Source: an uncultured Carboxylicivirga sp. (GTDB lineage: Bacteria > Bacteroidota > Bacteroidia > Bacteroidales > Marinilabiliaceae). Taken from it: a DNA stretch of 64,000 nt. The notes beneath the pieces are model-generated. The model was not told the origin of the DNA. It saw only the letters and a program-made list of their open reading frames with translations, and ran no database searches. Numbering within the stretch: position 1 is the stretch's first letter; every line of letters begins with the position of its first letter. A program made the position numbers and the translations under genes. The DNA lies in contig CANNEA010000010.1 of NCBI GenBank assembly GCA_947503525.1, forward strand, positions 143,020 through 207,019, given 5' to 3'. This document shows, piece by piece, positions 52,736-62,135 of this stretch.

Positions 52736-55138
52736 CTATAATTTATCAGCAATGGTTACGATGGTTAAAGACAAGGATGCCAAAGCACTTGCTATAGCAA
52801 TCCATGCCGTTGCAGGCAAAGGATCCTTTTGTGGACGTTGTGGAACAACAATTTCTGCCCCAGGCATGACCTTAGGGTAGGATTTAAAAAATAAAAAGTT
52901 TTTAGTTGATGCAGCAGCACCATTTGGATAAATGACATACACTTTACCTTTACGAGCACGAGGTGCAAAACCGCCACCGGAATCGATATACTTTCGTAAT
53001 CCTAATCCCTGACCAAAAGAGGTTGAAACAGGATTCAAAACACCTCCGGAGATTTTCACGGTCTGCATCTCCCTTGGAATTATTAATTCATCTCCATCTT
53101 TTAAGTAAATATCCTGCTTACCTCCGGGCTTCTTTAAAATTTGATCAAGATCGATACTAATTACATCAAAGCCTAAATCTGAAAATACCAAAGACGAATC
53201 CTTAGCGGTCATTTCTTCACGTAAGCGTTGTACTTGTTGACTAATCCGAGTTTTCCTCGTTAGCATGGCTCCTTGTGGGTAGGCATCACTGGTTAAGCCC
53301 CCTGCTCTTTGTATAATGGTAGATAGTCTTTCCTGTTTGGAAGTTAAACTAAACTGTCCTGCATAATTCACCTCTCCTGTTAGACGAATCACTGCCTCTT
53401 CTTCAAAACCAGGTGCTCTTCTAACAAAAACCTGATCATAGGGTTGAATGGCAAATTTGGCATCTTCTCCATTCATCGTTAGATCTCTGGAAACAGAAAA
53501 CTGATAAACATTTGCAAGTCTATCACTGGAAGTTTTAATGTCTTCATAACTCAATCTTCGGGAAATTTCAATAAAAGCTTCAGATGCAGATTCCATAAAA
53601 CCACCAGCTTTAAAAACCAAATCAGACAAAGTCATCTTGTCCTGATAATCAAATTCGCCCGGATATTGCACATCTCCAAATATCTCAACAGTCCGAATTT
53701 CTCTTAAATCATTAATGGATGAAATAGTTACTATATCTTCTCGCTGCAAGGCTATATCAAATTCACCTCTAAGTATTTCACCTACATTAAAAGTTATATT
53801 TTTAAGTGTTAAATCATCATTTAACCGAGTTACCAAGCCCCTATTTAAGAATACATCTTCCCTTACACCGTCAGCATTATCAATAAGTTGTTTTAAAGTC
53901 AATCCTTCGCTTAGTTCATAATTACCCGGGCGATAAATTGCTCCTGCTATTGCAACTTTGTTGCTAAAACGTTCTAAAATGGGGCCAGCATATATACTGT
54001 CTCCATTTTGTATAGCTAACTGACCATATTGACTTGATAAAATATCTCTGAATTCTCGCTGTTTAGAGGTTGTTCTGTACAACTCAAGTCTACTTGTATA
54101 TGCTTTATCCGTAAAACCTCCTGCGTACTCTATTAAATCACCAATAGTCTCCTTTTCTTTAGCTTCAAATAAACCATTACGTTTAAATTCACCTCCAACT
54201 TTAACTCTATGTTCGTAGGTCGGAACTAAAATTACGTCACCATCTCTTAGAGAAAGATTCACATTGCTTTTTCCCCTCAATAAGAATTCATAAACATCCA
54301 GTCTAGCCATTACCTTACCATCGCGAATAACCTGAATATTACGAAATGAACCATTCTTCCCCGGCCCACCACTTAAATACAAAGCATTAAATGCCGATGC
54401 TGTGCCCGGCAAGGTATAGGTACCTGGTGTAAATACCTCTCCAATTACATTAACTTTAATCGCATTAATAGCTCCAAGGTGTATACTTGCAAAAGTTCGA
54501 GGTTGGTTTGAAACCAAGTCCCGATAAATTAAAGTTAACTTATCAAAAATTCGCTTGGAAGCTTGTTCTTGGGATATCTCTCCAACTTTAACCGGACCAA
54601 CATTGGGAATATTTATATAGCCATTCCGATCGACTATTAATTGATAACTCTGCTGTGAAGCTCCCCATACATCGATCATTATTTCATCACCCGTACCTAA
54701 TACATATGATGGCGAAACTGGAATATTTACATTGGGTTCAAAACTTAAGTTTTCGTTATTAAAGAATGAGAATCCAAAAATCCGCTCATCCAATTTTAAT
54801 GAATCTAATGGAGCCTTGACTGATAATTGTTCCTGACCACTTTGAGCATCAACATTAGCTCCTTGCCCTCCATCGGAATTATTACTTACACTTAACTCAT
54901 TAATGCGTTGTCTTAAGATGGAAATCTGAGATTGACTCATCCCTCTGGCTTGTGCCAAAGCAATAGCTTCATTTTCAGTTAATCCCCTTTTCTGAATTTC
55001 ATCAACAATTCGTCTGATTTGACTTTCTGATAAACTGTTAACATCTACAGATGAAGGATCCACATTTTGAGCTAAAGAAGGATTCCCCAATCCAACAAAC
55101 AAGAATGTCAGCAAAAGAAGTGAAAAAATGTTTTTCAT
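52736..55138 (-). CDS. SLBB-domain polysaccharide export protein (Wza-like)
   Basis: The 800-residue protein has a signal peptide (MKNIFSLLLLTFLFVGLGNPSLAQ), a Poly_export domain (VLGTGDEIMIDVWGASQQSYQLIVDRNGYINIPNVGPV near 145-185) and a series of SLBB units (VIGEVFTPGTYTL, VGGEFKRNGLF, IAGAIYRPGNYEL, IFGDVQYPGEFDY, LTGEVNYAGQFSL, ISGGVLNPVST). It ends in a hydrophobic helix. It forms the outer-membrane/periplasmic export channel. It is the first gene of the operon, with a long leader and an exact -7 element at 55332. Confidence 0.93.
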   Translation of the reverse strand: MKNIFSLLLLTFLFVGLGNPSLAQNVDPSSVDVNSLSESQIRRIVDEIQKRGLTENEAIALAQARGMSQSQISILRQRINELSVSNNSDGGQGANVDAQSGQEQLSVKAPLDSLKLDERIFGFSFFNNENLSFEPNVNIPVSPSYVLGTGDEIMIDVWGASQQSYQLIVDRNGYINIPNVGPVKVGEISQEQASKRIFDKLTLIYRDLVSNQPRTFASIHLGAINAIKVNVIGEVFTPGTYTLPGTASAFNALYLSGGPGKNGSFRNIQVIRDGKVMARLDVYEFLLRGKSNVNLSLRDGDVILVPTYEHRVKVGGEFKRNGLFEAKEKETIGDLIEYAGGFTDKAYTSRLELYRTTSKQREFRDILSSQYGQLAIQNGDSIYAGPILERFSNKVAIAGAIYRPGNYELSEGLTLKQLIDNADGVREDVFLNRGLVTRLNDDLTLKNITFNVGEILRGEFDIALQREDIVTISSINDLREIRTVEIFGDVQYPGEFDYQDKMTLSDLVFKAGGFMESASEAFIEISRRLSYEDIKTSSDRLANVYQFSVSRDLTMNGEDAKFAIQPYDQVFVRRAPGFEEEAVIRLTGEVNYAGQFSLTSKQERLSTIIQRAGGLTSDAYPQGAMLTRKTRISQQVQRLREEMTAKDSSLVFSDLGFDVISIDLDQILKKPGGKQDIYLKDGDELIIPREMQTVKISGGVLNPVSTSFGQGLGLRKYIDSGGGFAPRARKGKVYVIYPNGAAASTKNFLFFKSYPKVMPGAEIVVPQRPQKDPLPATAWIAIASALASLSLTIVTIADKL

Positions 55139-55331
55139 AAAACCAAGAAATTTCTGAATATTTGGTACGCTTTCGCTTCCTCACTCCCAAATTTCAACTA
55201 AGAAAAATTAGGATGAATCAGCAAATAAAATTTCAGCAAATAAAATACTTATAATTTGCTATAATCGCCATTAAATCAGCAACACAACAAAATACAGACT
55301 TTATTCTGCGGAAGCAAATTTTTAAGCGGCA
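55139..55331 (-). promoter_or_regulatory. long leader of the polysaccharide operon
   Basis: About 190 bases separate the -7 element from the first start codon. The leader has no gene and contains a near-perfect tandem pair of CAGCAAATAAAAT at 55219-55248. A long untranslated leader on such a long operon could host antitermination or translation control. No known ops/JUMPstart element is recognised. Confidence 0.35.
55219..55248. repeat. 15-bp tandem direct repeat in the operon leader
   Basis: CAGCAAATAAAATTT is followed at once by CAGCAAATAAAATAC, 13 of 15 bases identical. Confidence 0.7.
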
Positions 55332-55339
55332 CAAAGTTA
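55332..55339 (-). promoter_or_regulatory. -7 element of the polysaccharide operon
   Basis: Minus-strand TAACTTTG is an exact TAnnTTTG match upstream of the SLBB export gene and the only good candidate in the gap before lspA. Confidence 0.5.
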
Positions 55340-55483
55340 GAAAATAATTAAGGGAAACATCCATGCAATTACATTTTGTTAACAAATATTATGTGAGCAT
55401 CAAAAAGCTCTTCGAAAGTTGACCAAGCAACCCTATTCAAACAGAATGAATCACATTATCAAATGTAAAATTGGAATACAAAT

Positions 55484-56095
55484 CTACTCTTCAACTTCTT
55501 TAAAAAAACGTTTCTGGAATAAAAGTATTGAGAATATTCCAATCGTGATTGAAGAATCAGCAATATTAAATACTGGCCTGAAGAATATAAAAGGATTACC
55601 CCCTACATAGGGCAACCAGCTTGGATATCGCCCTTCAAATAAAGGAAAATAAAGCATATCTACTACTTTACCATGTAAAAAATTAGCATATCCACCTTCG
55701 GCAGGCATAAAGGAGGCAATCTGACCATAACTATGATCAAAAATAACACCATAGATAGCACTATCAATAATGTTACCGAAAGCTCCGGCCAACACTAAAG
55801 CCACACTAAAAACTAAACCATTCGGAGCGCCTTTTTTAGTCAGGTTGACTAAATACCATCCAATACCACAAACAGCAATTATACGAAAGACACTTAAGAA
55901 TATCTTTCCAAACTTACCTGCAAGTTGCATACCAAAGGCCATTCCATTATTTTCGACAAAATGAATAATAAACCAATTGCCAAAAACCGGAATTTCATCA
56001 CCCAACATCATATTTGTCTTGATCCAAACTTTTACAATCTGATCAACAAGTAATATGGCTACAATTATTAAAATGGACTTCTTTAATACTGACAT
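55484..56095 (-). CDS. lspA: lipoprotein signal peptidase (signal peptidase II)
   Basis: LspA cleaves prolipoprotein signals before the lipidated Cys in the inner membrane. The 203-residue protein has four membrane helices and the two catalytic Asp motifs GAFGNIIDSAIYG and FNIADSSITIG. ENNGMAFGM is the conserved first-loop motif. It is longer than the usual 160-170, with an insert of about 30 residues between helices, common in Bacteroidota. It follows the dksA-like gene, in the usual ileS-dksA-lspA order. Confidence 0.95.
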   Translation of the reverse strand: MSVLKKSILIIVAILLVDQIVKVWIKTNMMLGDEIPVFGNWFIIHFVENNGMAFGMQLAGKFGKIFLSVFRIIAVCGIGWYLVNLTKKGAPNGLVFSVALVLAGAFGNIIDSAIYGVIFDHSYGQIASFMPAEGGYANFLHGKVVDMLYFPLFEGRYPSWLPYVGGNPFIFFRPVFNIADSSITIGIFSILLFQKRFFKEVEE

Positions 56096-56223
56096 TCTAT
56101 AATAATTTTGAACTTAATTATTGGGGGATTAGCTGTGGAAAGAAATTAAGAAGTGACTAAGGGGAAGAACCCTTTAGTCACTTAGTTATTTATTCAGGCC
56201 TTAGGCCACTATTCTTCACCAAA

Positions 56224-56601
56224 TTATTTTTGGCTCTGCTTTGCCTCCATACTCAGTGTTGCATGAGGAACGGCTCTGAGTCTCTCTGCGGGGATCAGTT
56301 TACCGGTAACTCTACAAACACCGTATGTTTCATTCTCGATGCGCACCAAGGCAGCTTGCAAATGTTGAATAAACTTTTGCTGTCGCTGAGCTAATTTACC
56401 AGCTTCTTCTTTGGAAAGTACTGCTGCTCCTTCTTCCAACACCTTAAAGGTTGGAGAAGTATCCTGAGTATCATTTCCATCTTCATGGGTAATGGTGTGT
56501 CTCAGCAATTCATAATCTTTCTTGGCCTTATCAAGCTTCTTCAGGATAATTTCTTTAAATTCCTGAAGTTCTTCATCAGAGTAACGTGTTTTTTCAGCCA
56601 T
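56224..56601 (-). CDS. DksA/TraR family protein with a degenerate zinc finger
   Basis: The 125-residue protein has an N-terminal coiled coil (ELQEFKEIILKKLDKAKKDYELL) and the DksA-type C-terminal YGVCRVTGKLIPAERLRAVPHATLSMEAK. Only one of the four zinc-ligand cysteines of E. coli DksA remains, as is common in Bacteroidota. It may bind RNA polymerase in the secondary channel and modulate transcription; that is family knowledge. It lies between ileS and lspA. Confidence 0.9.
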   Translation of the reverse strand: MAEKTRYSDEELQEFKEIILKKLDKAKKDYELLRHTITHEDGNDTQDTSPTFKVLEEGAAVLSKEEAGKLAQRQQKFIQHLQAALVRIENETYGVCRVTGKLIPAERLRAVPHATLSMEAKQSQK

Positions 56602-56637
56602 ACGGACTTATTTAATATATAACACTAATATTAAGTA

Positions 56638-59600
56638 CTATGCTTTTGTAATTTGCATCAATGTACTTATTTCATCATCGATATCTACGGTAATTGCCGT
56701 ATTATCGTTACATTGTTCAACTAATTTTACTTCAACTGCCAGTGTCTGAGCCCCAATATAATTTGAATGTTTCTCAACCGCACTATTTATGGCATCATGA
56801 TTTTGAATTGAAAGTGTGATTTTATCAGTAACATCAAATCCTGAATCCTTTCTCAAATTCTGAATACGATTGACAAATTCTCTTGCTATACCTTCTTCTC
56901 TCAACTCTTCACTTACATCAATATCCAGAGCAACTGTAATCTTACCTTCATTAGCCACCAACATACCAGGAATATCTTCGGACATGATTTCAACATCTTC
57001 CAAAGCAAGAACTACGTTTTGTCCTTCAATTTCGATAGAGAAACTTTCCTCTTTCTCGAAGATAGCAATTTCTTCCTGACCTAAGGCATTAATTGCCCCT
57101 GAAATTGCCTTCATCATCTTACCATACTTAGGGCCAAGTGTTTTAAAGTTAGGTTTGATTTTCTTTACCAATACACCTGATGCATCTTTTAAGAATTCCA
57201 TATCCTTAACATTCACCTCCGTCAACACTAAGTTCTTGATTGCTTCAAGCTGATGCTCAAATGCTTCATCCAAAATTGGAATCATTATCTTATTCAGAGG
57301 CTGACGTACCTTTAAGCTTACTTTACGTCGTAAACCTAAGACCATTGAAGATATAGATTGTGCATATTGCATTCTCTCTTCCAAACTGACATCAATCAAT
57401 GCCTCATCATATTCCGGAAATTTAGCCAGATGAACAGAAACATCATCAAAACGTCCAGATATTTTATTTAAATCCTGAAATAATCGATCCGTAAAAAATG
57501 GAGCAATTGGAGCCGATAAAAGAGAAATCGTTTCCAAACAGGTAAATAAAGTTTGATAAGCTGCCAATTTATCTTCATCAAAGTCACCGCCCCAAAAACG
57601 TTTGCGATTCAAACGCACATACCAATTGCTCAGATTCTCCATAACAAAGTTCTGAATAGCACGACCAGCTCTTGTTGGTTCATAGCTCTCGTAACTTTCC
57701 GTTACTTCCTTAACCAACGAATTCAATAATGAAATAATCCATCGATCAATTTCTGAACGCTTCTCAATTGGCACTTGCTTTTCCTTACCCGTAAACCCAT
57801 CAACATTGGCATATAAAGCAAAGAATGAATAGGTATTATAAAGTGTCCCGAAAAATTTACGTTTTACTTCATCAACACCAGAAAGATCAAATTTAAGGTT
57901 ATCCCAAGGTTGTGCATTGGTAATCATGTACCAGCGCAATGGATCGGATCCATATTTTTCAATAACCTCAAACGGATCAACACCATTACCCAATCGCTTG
58001 GACATTTTATTGCCCTTCTTATCCAATACCAAACCATTCGATATGATATTTTTAAAGGCAACAGAATCAAATAACATCGCTGCAATTGCGTGGAGTGTAA
58101 AGAACCATCCTCGAGTCTGATCAACCCCTTCTGCAATAAAATCAGCCGGATAAACCTGATCAAATCCTTCTTTATTTTCGAAAGGATAGTGCATTTGCGC
58201 ATATGGCATAGCACCTGAATCAAACCAAACATCAATAAGGTCGGCTTCGCGATGCATTGGTTCTCCCTTATCAGAGACAAACACCATATCATCCACATAA
58301 GGACGATGCAAATCAATTTTATCGTAATTTTCTTTTGAATTATCTCCAGTCTCAAATCCCTTAAAAGGATTTTCTTTCATCAATCCTGCATCAACTGCTT
58401 TATTGATCTCAGTCATTAATTCTTCGACTGAACCGATACACTTTTCTTCAGCCCCATCTTCTGTTCGCCAAATTGGAAGAGGCGTTCCCCAATATCGTGA
58501 ACGGCTTAAATTCCAGTCTACCAAATTCTCCAACCACTTTCCAAAACGGCCAGTACCGGTAGAAGCTGGTTTCCAATTAATCGTCTTATTGAGTTCGATC
58601 ATTCGATCACGAACAGCAGTAGTTTTGATAAACCAGCTATCCAAAGGATAATATAAGACCGGCTTATCGGTGCGCCAACAGTGTGGATAACTGTGGACAT
58701 GTTTTTCAACCTTGAAAGCTTTACTTTCTTTCTTAAGCATTACAGCCAAATCCACATCTAAGCTTGCATCATCATCTGTCAAGCTTGCGTCGTAGGCATT
58801 CTTAACAAAACGCCCGGCAAATTCATTATAAGCCTCTACATTCACAAAATCCTTAACAAAATCAGGATCCAGATCTTCAACAGTGTAGAATTTACCCATT
58901 CTATCCACCATTGGTTGACGCTTACCTTCTTTATTAATTAAAATCAATGGAGCAATGCCGGCAGTTTTTGCAACCCGGTCATCATCCGCACCAAAAGTAG
59001 GAGCAATATGAACTATTCCAGTACCATCTTCGGTAGTAACAAAATCTCCAAGGATAACACGGAAAGCATCTCCATCAGGTTTGATCCATGGCATCAATTG
59101 CTCATAACGGATCCCTTCCAAATCTTTACCGGTAAATTCTGAAACAACCTGATAAGGTATTTTTTTATCTCCTTGCTGATAAGCATCAAAATCAAGCTCG
59201 GCGTTTTTAGAATTAAAATAATTAGCTAAAAGATCATTAGCTATAATAATTGTTGTTGCTTGCCCCGTATATGGATTATAAGTTTTTACTTTTAGATATT
59301 TGATTTTTGGTCCTACGGCAAGAGCCGTGTTCGACGGCAAAGTCCAAGGCGTTGTTGTCCATGCCAAAAAGCTTAAAGCTTCTTCTCCATCGAATAACTT
59401 TTCTGAATCCTCATTACGAACTATAGCAAATTGAGCCGTACAAGTTGTGTCCTTAACATCACGATAGCAACCTGGCTGGTTAAGTTCATGTGTACTTAAA
59501 CCTGTACCCGCAGCCGGCGAATAGGGTTGAATAGTATAGCCTTTATACAACATATCCTTATTGTATAGCTCTTTCAACAACCACCACAAAGTTTCAATAT

Positions 59601-60069
59601 AACGATTATCATAGGTAATGTATGGATCGTCCATATTTACCCAATAACCCATTTTATGAGTTAATTCTTCCCAAAGATCCGTGTATTTCATCACGTCCTT
59701 ACGACAAGCATCATTATATTCAGCAACAGTTATGCTTTTACCAATATCCTCTTTAGTTATACCTAGTGATTTTTCAACACCAAGCTCAACAGGTAATCCA
59801 TGCGTATCCCAACCTGCTTTTCTTTTAACAAGGAAACCTTTTTGAGTTTTAAAGCGACAAAAAATATCCTTAATGGTCCTGGCCATAACATGATGAATTC
59901 CCGGTATACCATTGGCCGAAGGAGGACCTTCATAGAATACAAAAGTTGGCTTTCCTTCCCTTGTTGTTATACTCTTTTCGAATGCACCATTCTCTTCCCA
60001 TGCTTTCAAAACATCTTTATTTACCTGCGATAGGTCCAATCCCTTATATTCTGGAAATTTTGCGCTCAT
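56638..60069 (-). CDS. ileS: isoleucyl-tRNA synthetase
   Basis: IleS charges tRNA-Ile and edits misactivated valine. The 1143-residue protein has the HIGH-type motif GPPSANGIPGIHHVMART near 49-66, the CP1 editing domain (LAWTTTPWTLPSNTALAVGP; GDFVTTEDGTGIVHIAPTFGADD), WFDSGAMPYAQ, KMSKS as KKGNKMSKRLGNG near 690, and a long C-terminal anticodon-binding part. It is the eukaryote-like long form common in Bacteroidota. A -7 element lies at 60108-60115. Confidence 0.97.
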   Translation of the reverse strand: MSAKFPEYKGLDLSQVNKDVLKAWEENGAFEKSITTREGKPTFVFYEGPPSANGIPGIHHVMARTIKDIFCRFKTQKGFLVKRKAGWDTHGLPVELGVEKSLGITKEDIGKSITVAEYNDACRKDVMKYTDLWEELTHKMGYWVNMDDPYITYDNRYIETLWWLLKELYNKDMLYKGYTIQPYSPAAGTGLSTHELNQPGCYRDVKDTTCTAQFAIVRNEDSEKLFDGEEALSFLAWTTTPWTLPSNTALAVGPKIKYLKVKTYNPYTGQATTIIIANDLLANYFNSKNAELDFDAYQQGDKKIPYQVVSEFTGKDLEGIRYEQLMPWIKPDGDAFRVILGDFVTTEDGTGIVHIAPTFGADDDRVAKTAGIAPLILINKEGKRQPMVDRMGKFYTVEDLDPDFVKDFVNVEAYNEFAGRFVKNAYDASLTDDDASLDVDLAVMLKKESKAFKVEKHVHSYPHCWRTDKPVLYYPLDSWFIKTTAVRDRMIELNKTINWKPASTGTGRFGKWLENLVDWNLSRSRYWGTPLPIWRTEDGAEEKCIGSVEELMTEINKAVDAGLMKENPFKGFETGDNSKENYDKIDLHRPYVDDMVFVSDKGEPMHREADLIDVWFDSGAMPYAQMHYPFENKEGFDQVYPADFIAEGVDQTRGWFFTLHAIAAMLFDSVAFKNIISNGLVLDKKGNKMSKRLGNGVDPFEVIEKYGSDPLRWYMITNAQPWDNLKFDLSGVDEVKRKFFGTLYNTYSFFALYANVDGFTGKEKQVPIEKRSEIDRWIISLLNSLVKEVTESYESYEPTRAGRAIQNFVMENLSNWYVRLNRKRFWGGDFDEDKLAAYQTLFTCLETISLLSAPIAPFFTDRLFQDLNKISGRFDDVSVHLAKFPEYDEALIDVSLEERMQYAQSISSMVLGLRRKVSLKVRQPLNKIMIPILDEAFEHQLEAIKNLVLTEVNVKDMEFLKDASGVLVKKIKPNFKTLGPKYGKMMKAISGAINALGQEEIAIFEKEESFSIEIEGQNVVLALEDVEIMSEDIPGMLVANEGKITVALDIDVSEELREEGIAREFVNRIQNLRKDSGFDVTDKITLSIQNHDAINSAVEKHSNYIGAQTLAVEVKLVEQCNDNTAITVDIDDEISTLMQITKA

Positions 60070-60107
60070 TTATTAGTTATTCTTTACCCTAATTTTAAAA
60101 AAGTCTA

Positions 60108-60115
60108 CAAATATA
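60108..60115 (-). promoter_or_regulatory. ileS -7 element
   Basis: Minus-strand TATATTTG is an exact TAnnTTTG match, 39 bases before the ileS ATG; TTTTG lies about 14 bases further upstream. Confidence 0.6.
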
Positions 60116-60242
60116 GAACTTGGACCATTCAAAAGCAAGCATAACATTTTTAATATGTTTAGGTTGACTTTGAAAGTAAATTATTTGCCTTATTTTGGTC
60201 AATTATTAGCAAACTAACAAATGTAATATTAGATCTTACATT

Positions 60243-61259
60243 ATGAAAACAATATATAATTTCTATAATCTTCTCAATTTATATTCAAGAATAAAAAGCA
60301 CTAGGATCAAGGCGTTTGGTCTCATTACATCTTCTATTTTGGGATTTCGGCACTTATCAGTTAGATTAGATCCTGCCCTTTCCTGCAATTTATTTTGCCA
60401 AATGTGTTACTTCAGCAACTCTGACAAAAGAAAGTCTTTGAAAGGTCAACTCAGCATTGATCAAATGAATAACCTTGCCCGTATATTTTTCCCGAAAGCT
60501 TTTCAACTGGTTCTAGGTTGTGGAGCAGAACCTACAATAAATCGCGACTTTATGCATTTATTTAGGCTTGCAAAACAATACAAAATCCCAAACATTTCGA
60601 TAGTCACCAACGGCTTGCTATTAAGAGATCAGCAAATTAAAGAAATCATTGAACTTGGTATAAATGAAATAATTCTTTCAGCGCATGGATTAGAAAAAAT
60701 CAACTATGAACGCTTTATGGTTAACGGTAAATTCCCTCAATTCGTTCATTTATTAGAAACCATTAATAAACTAAAGCTTGAACTTAATTCCACCACACCA
60801 TCCGTTAGAATTAACTATACAGTAAACGAAGAAAACATGATCGATCTTCATGCATTTGATTCATTTGCAAATAACTATAAATTTGAAACATTTCAAGTTC
60901 GTCCAATAATGGATATAGGTGGAAAATACAATAAATTAATGGATGAAAATTTAAGTCAAAAGTTTACAAAATTGATTCATAAAATTAAAAATACTTGCGA
61001 TGATAAAAACATTACACTTCTAGCAAATACACTTGACATCTCGTATAAAAAGAAAAATAAAGATGCATTTATAATTGATAGTGTCTATACCTATTTATCT
61101 CCAAACACCGAGAAACAGCTTAATCTAGATATTCAAAATGCTAGTTTGCGCAAATACAAAAGTAGAGTAAATTGGTATACCAATCTTATTAAAGGGATTT
61201 TGAATAAAAAATCAACAAATAAAGATTCAGAACGATTTCTTAAATATGACATTATCTAA
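60243..61259 (+). CDS. radical SAM protein, substrate unknown
   Basis: The 338-residue protein has CNLFCQMC near 48-55 as the 4Fe-4S/SAM motif, LVLGCGAEPTINRDFMHLFRLA in place of GGEP, and ISIVTNGLLL and EIILSAHGL barrel strands. No SPASM cysteines are present in the C-terminal part, which is basic and Asn/Lys-rich. I cannot assign a substrate. It stands alone between ileS (divergent) and the DUF5020 gene. Confidence 0.85.
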   Translation: MKTIYNFYNLLNLYSRIKSTRIKAFGLITSSILGFRHLSVRLDPALSCNLFCQMCYFSNSDKRKSLKGQLSIDQMNNLARIFFPKAFQLVLGCGAEPTINRDFMHLFRLAKQYKIPNISIVTNGLLLRDQQIKEIIELGINEIILSAHGLEKINYERFMVNGKFPQFVHLLETINKLKLELNSTTPSVRINYTVNEENMIDLHAFDSFANNYKFETFQVRPIMDIGGKYNKLMDENLSQKFTKLIHKIKNTCDDKNITLLANTLDISYKKKNKDAFIIDSVYTYLSPNTEKQLNLDIQNASLRKYKSRVNWYTNLIKGILNKKSTNKDSERFLKYDII

Positions 61260-61342
61260 GCCATATATAGTTTAATCATTATAAATTAGCTATTCATCAT
61301 CATTTTAACTTCACTCACAAAACTAAAATTTTCATTTTTAAT

Positions 61343-61350
61343 TACATTTG
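61343..61350 (+). promoter_or_regulatory. -7 element of the DUF5020-NCS2 pair
   Basis: TACATTTG matches TAnnTTTG exactly and lies 37 bases before the ATG at 61388. Confidence 0.6.
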
Positions 61351-61387
61351 CGCTCGAATTAAGTATTAAACCAGTTATATATTATCT

Positions 61388-62125
61388 ATGAAAAGTAAAT
61401 TTACTTTATTACTCGCCATTTTTACTTTAGGCACATTTGTTATCAAAGCACAGAATCTACAATTACATTATGATTTTGGAAAAACCAGAAAACTCACAAC
61501 AGCAACGCTTGAAATGTTTAAGCCAGACAAATATGGTAGCACATTCTTCTTTGTTGATATGGATTTTGGTGGAAAAATTGAAAATAACCGTCCAGATGGT
61601 ATGAACTTAGCCTATTGGGAAATTGCTCGTAGTTTTAAATGGAGTGAAACTCAAAAACTTGAACCTCGAGTGGAATTTAATGGCGGTATGGGTCGCGGAG
61701 ATGGCTTTGATTATAAAATAAACAATTCATGGTTAATCGGAGGTCAATACACAATGAATACTGCGGATTTTTCTAAGATATTAACCTTACAAGCCAACCT
61801 AAAACATATCAATGATGGAAAGATTGATAATGGGGAATTTAAAAATATGACGTCTTATCAATTTACGGCCGTTTGGGCTTTGAATTTCTTCGAAAATAAA
61901 CTATCGCTTATAGGTTTTGCTGATTTTTGGAGACAAGACCACGCTGTTGTTGATAATGATGGTAGCTGGACTACTTCCAAATTCGTATTTCTAACAGAAC
62001 CACAGATATGGTATAATACCTGTAAGAATTTCTCTTTCGGTGGAGAAATTGAAATGAGTAATGACTTTGGAACGAATAAAGGTTTTATGGTTAATCCAAC
62101 TCTAGCAGTTAAATGGACTTTCTAA
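61388..62125 (+). CDS. DUF5020 / Tsx-like outer-membrane channel
   Basis: The 245-residue protein has a signal peptide (KFTLLLAIFTLGTFVIKAQ) and alternating amphipathic beta-strands ending VNPTLAVKWTF, a barrel-type C-terminal strand. The sequence (LQLHYDFGK, YWEIARSFKW, NNSWLIGGQY) fits the DUF5020 family, related to the Tsx nucleoside channel. It lies 10 bases ahead of the NCS2 purine permease gene, so it probably lets purine bases or nucleosides cross the outer membrane for that transporter. Confidence 0.8.
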   Translation: MKSKFTLLLAIFTLGTFVIKAQNLQLHYDFGKTRKLTTATLEMFKPDKYGSTFFFVDMDFGGKIENNRPDGMNLAYWEIARSFKWSETQKLEPRVEFNGGMGRGDGFDYKINNSWLIGGQYTMNTADFSKILTLQANLKHINDGKIDNGEFKNMTSYQFTAVWALNFFENKLSLIGFADFWRQDHAVVDNDGSWTTSKFVFLTEPQIWYNTCKNFSFGGEIEMSNDFGTNKGFMVNPTLAVKWTF

Positions 62126-62135
62126 AATTATAGAT

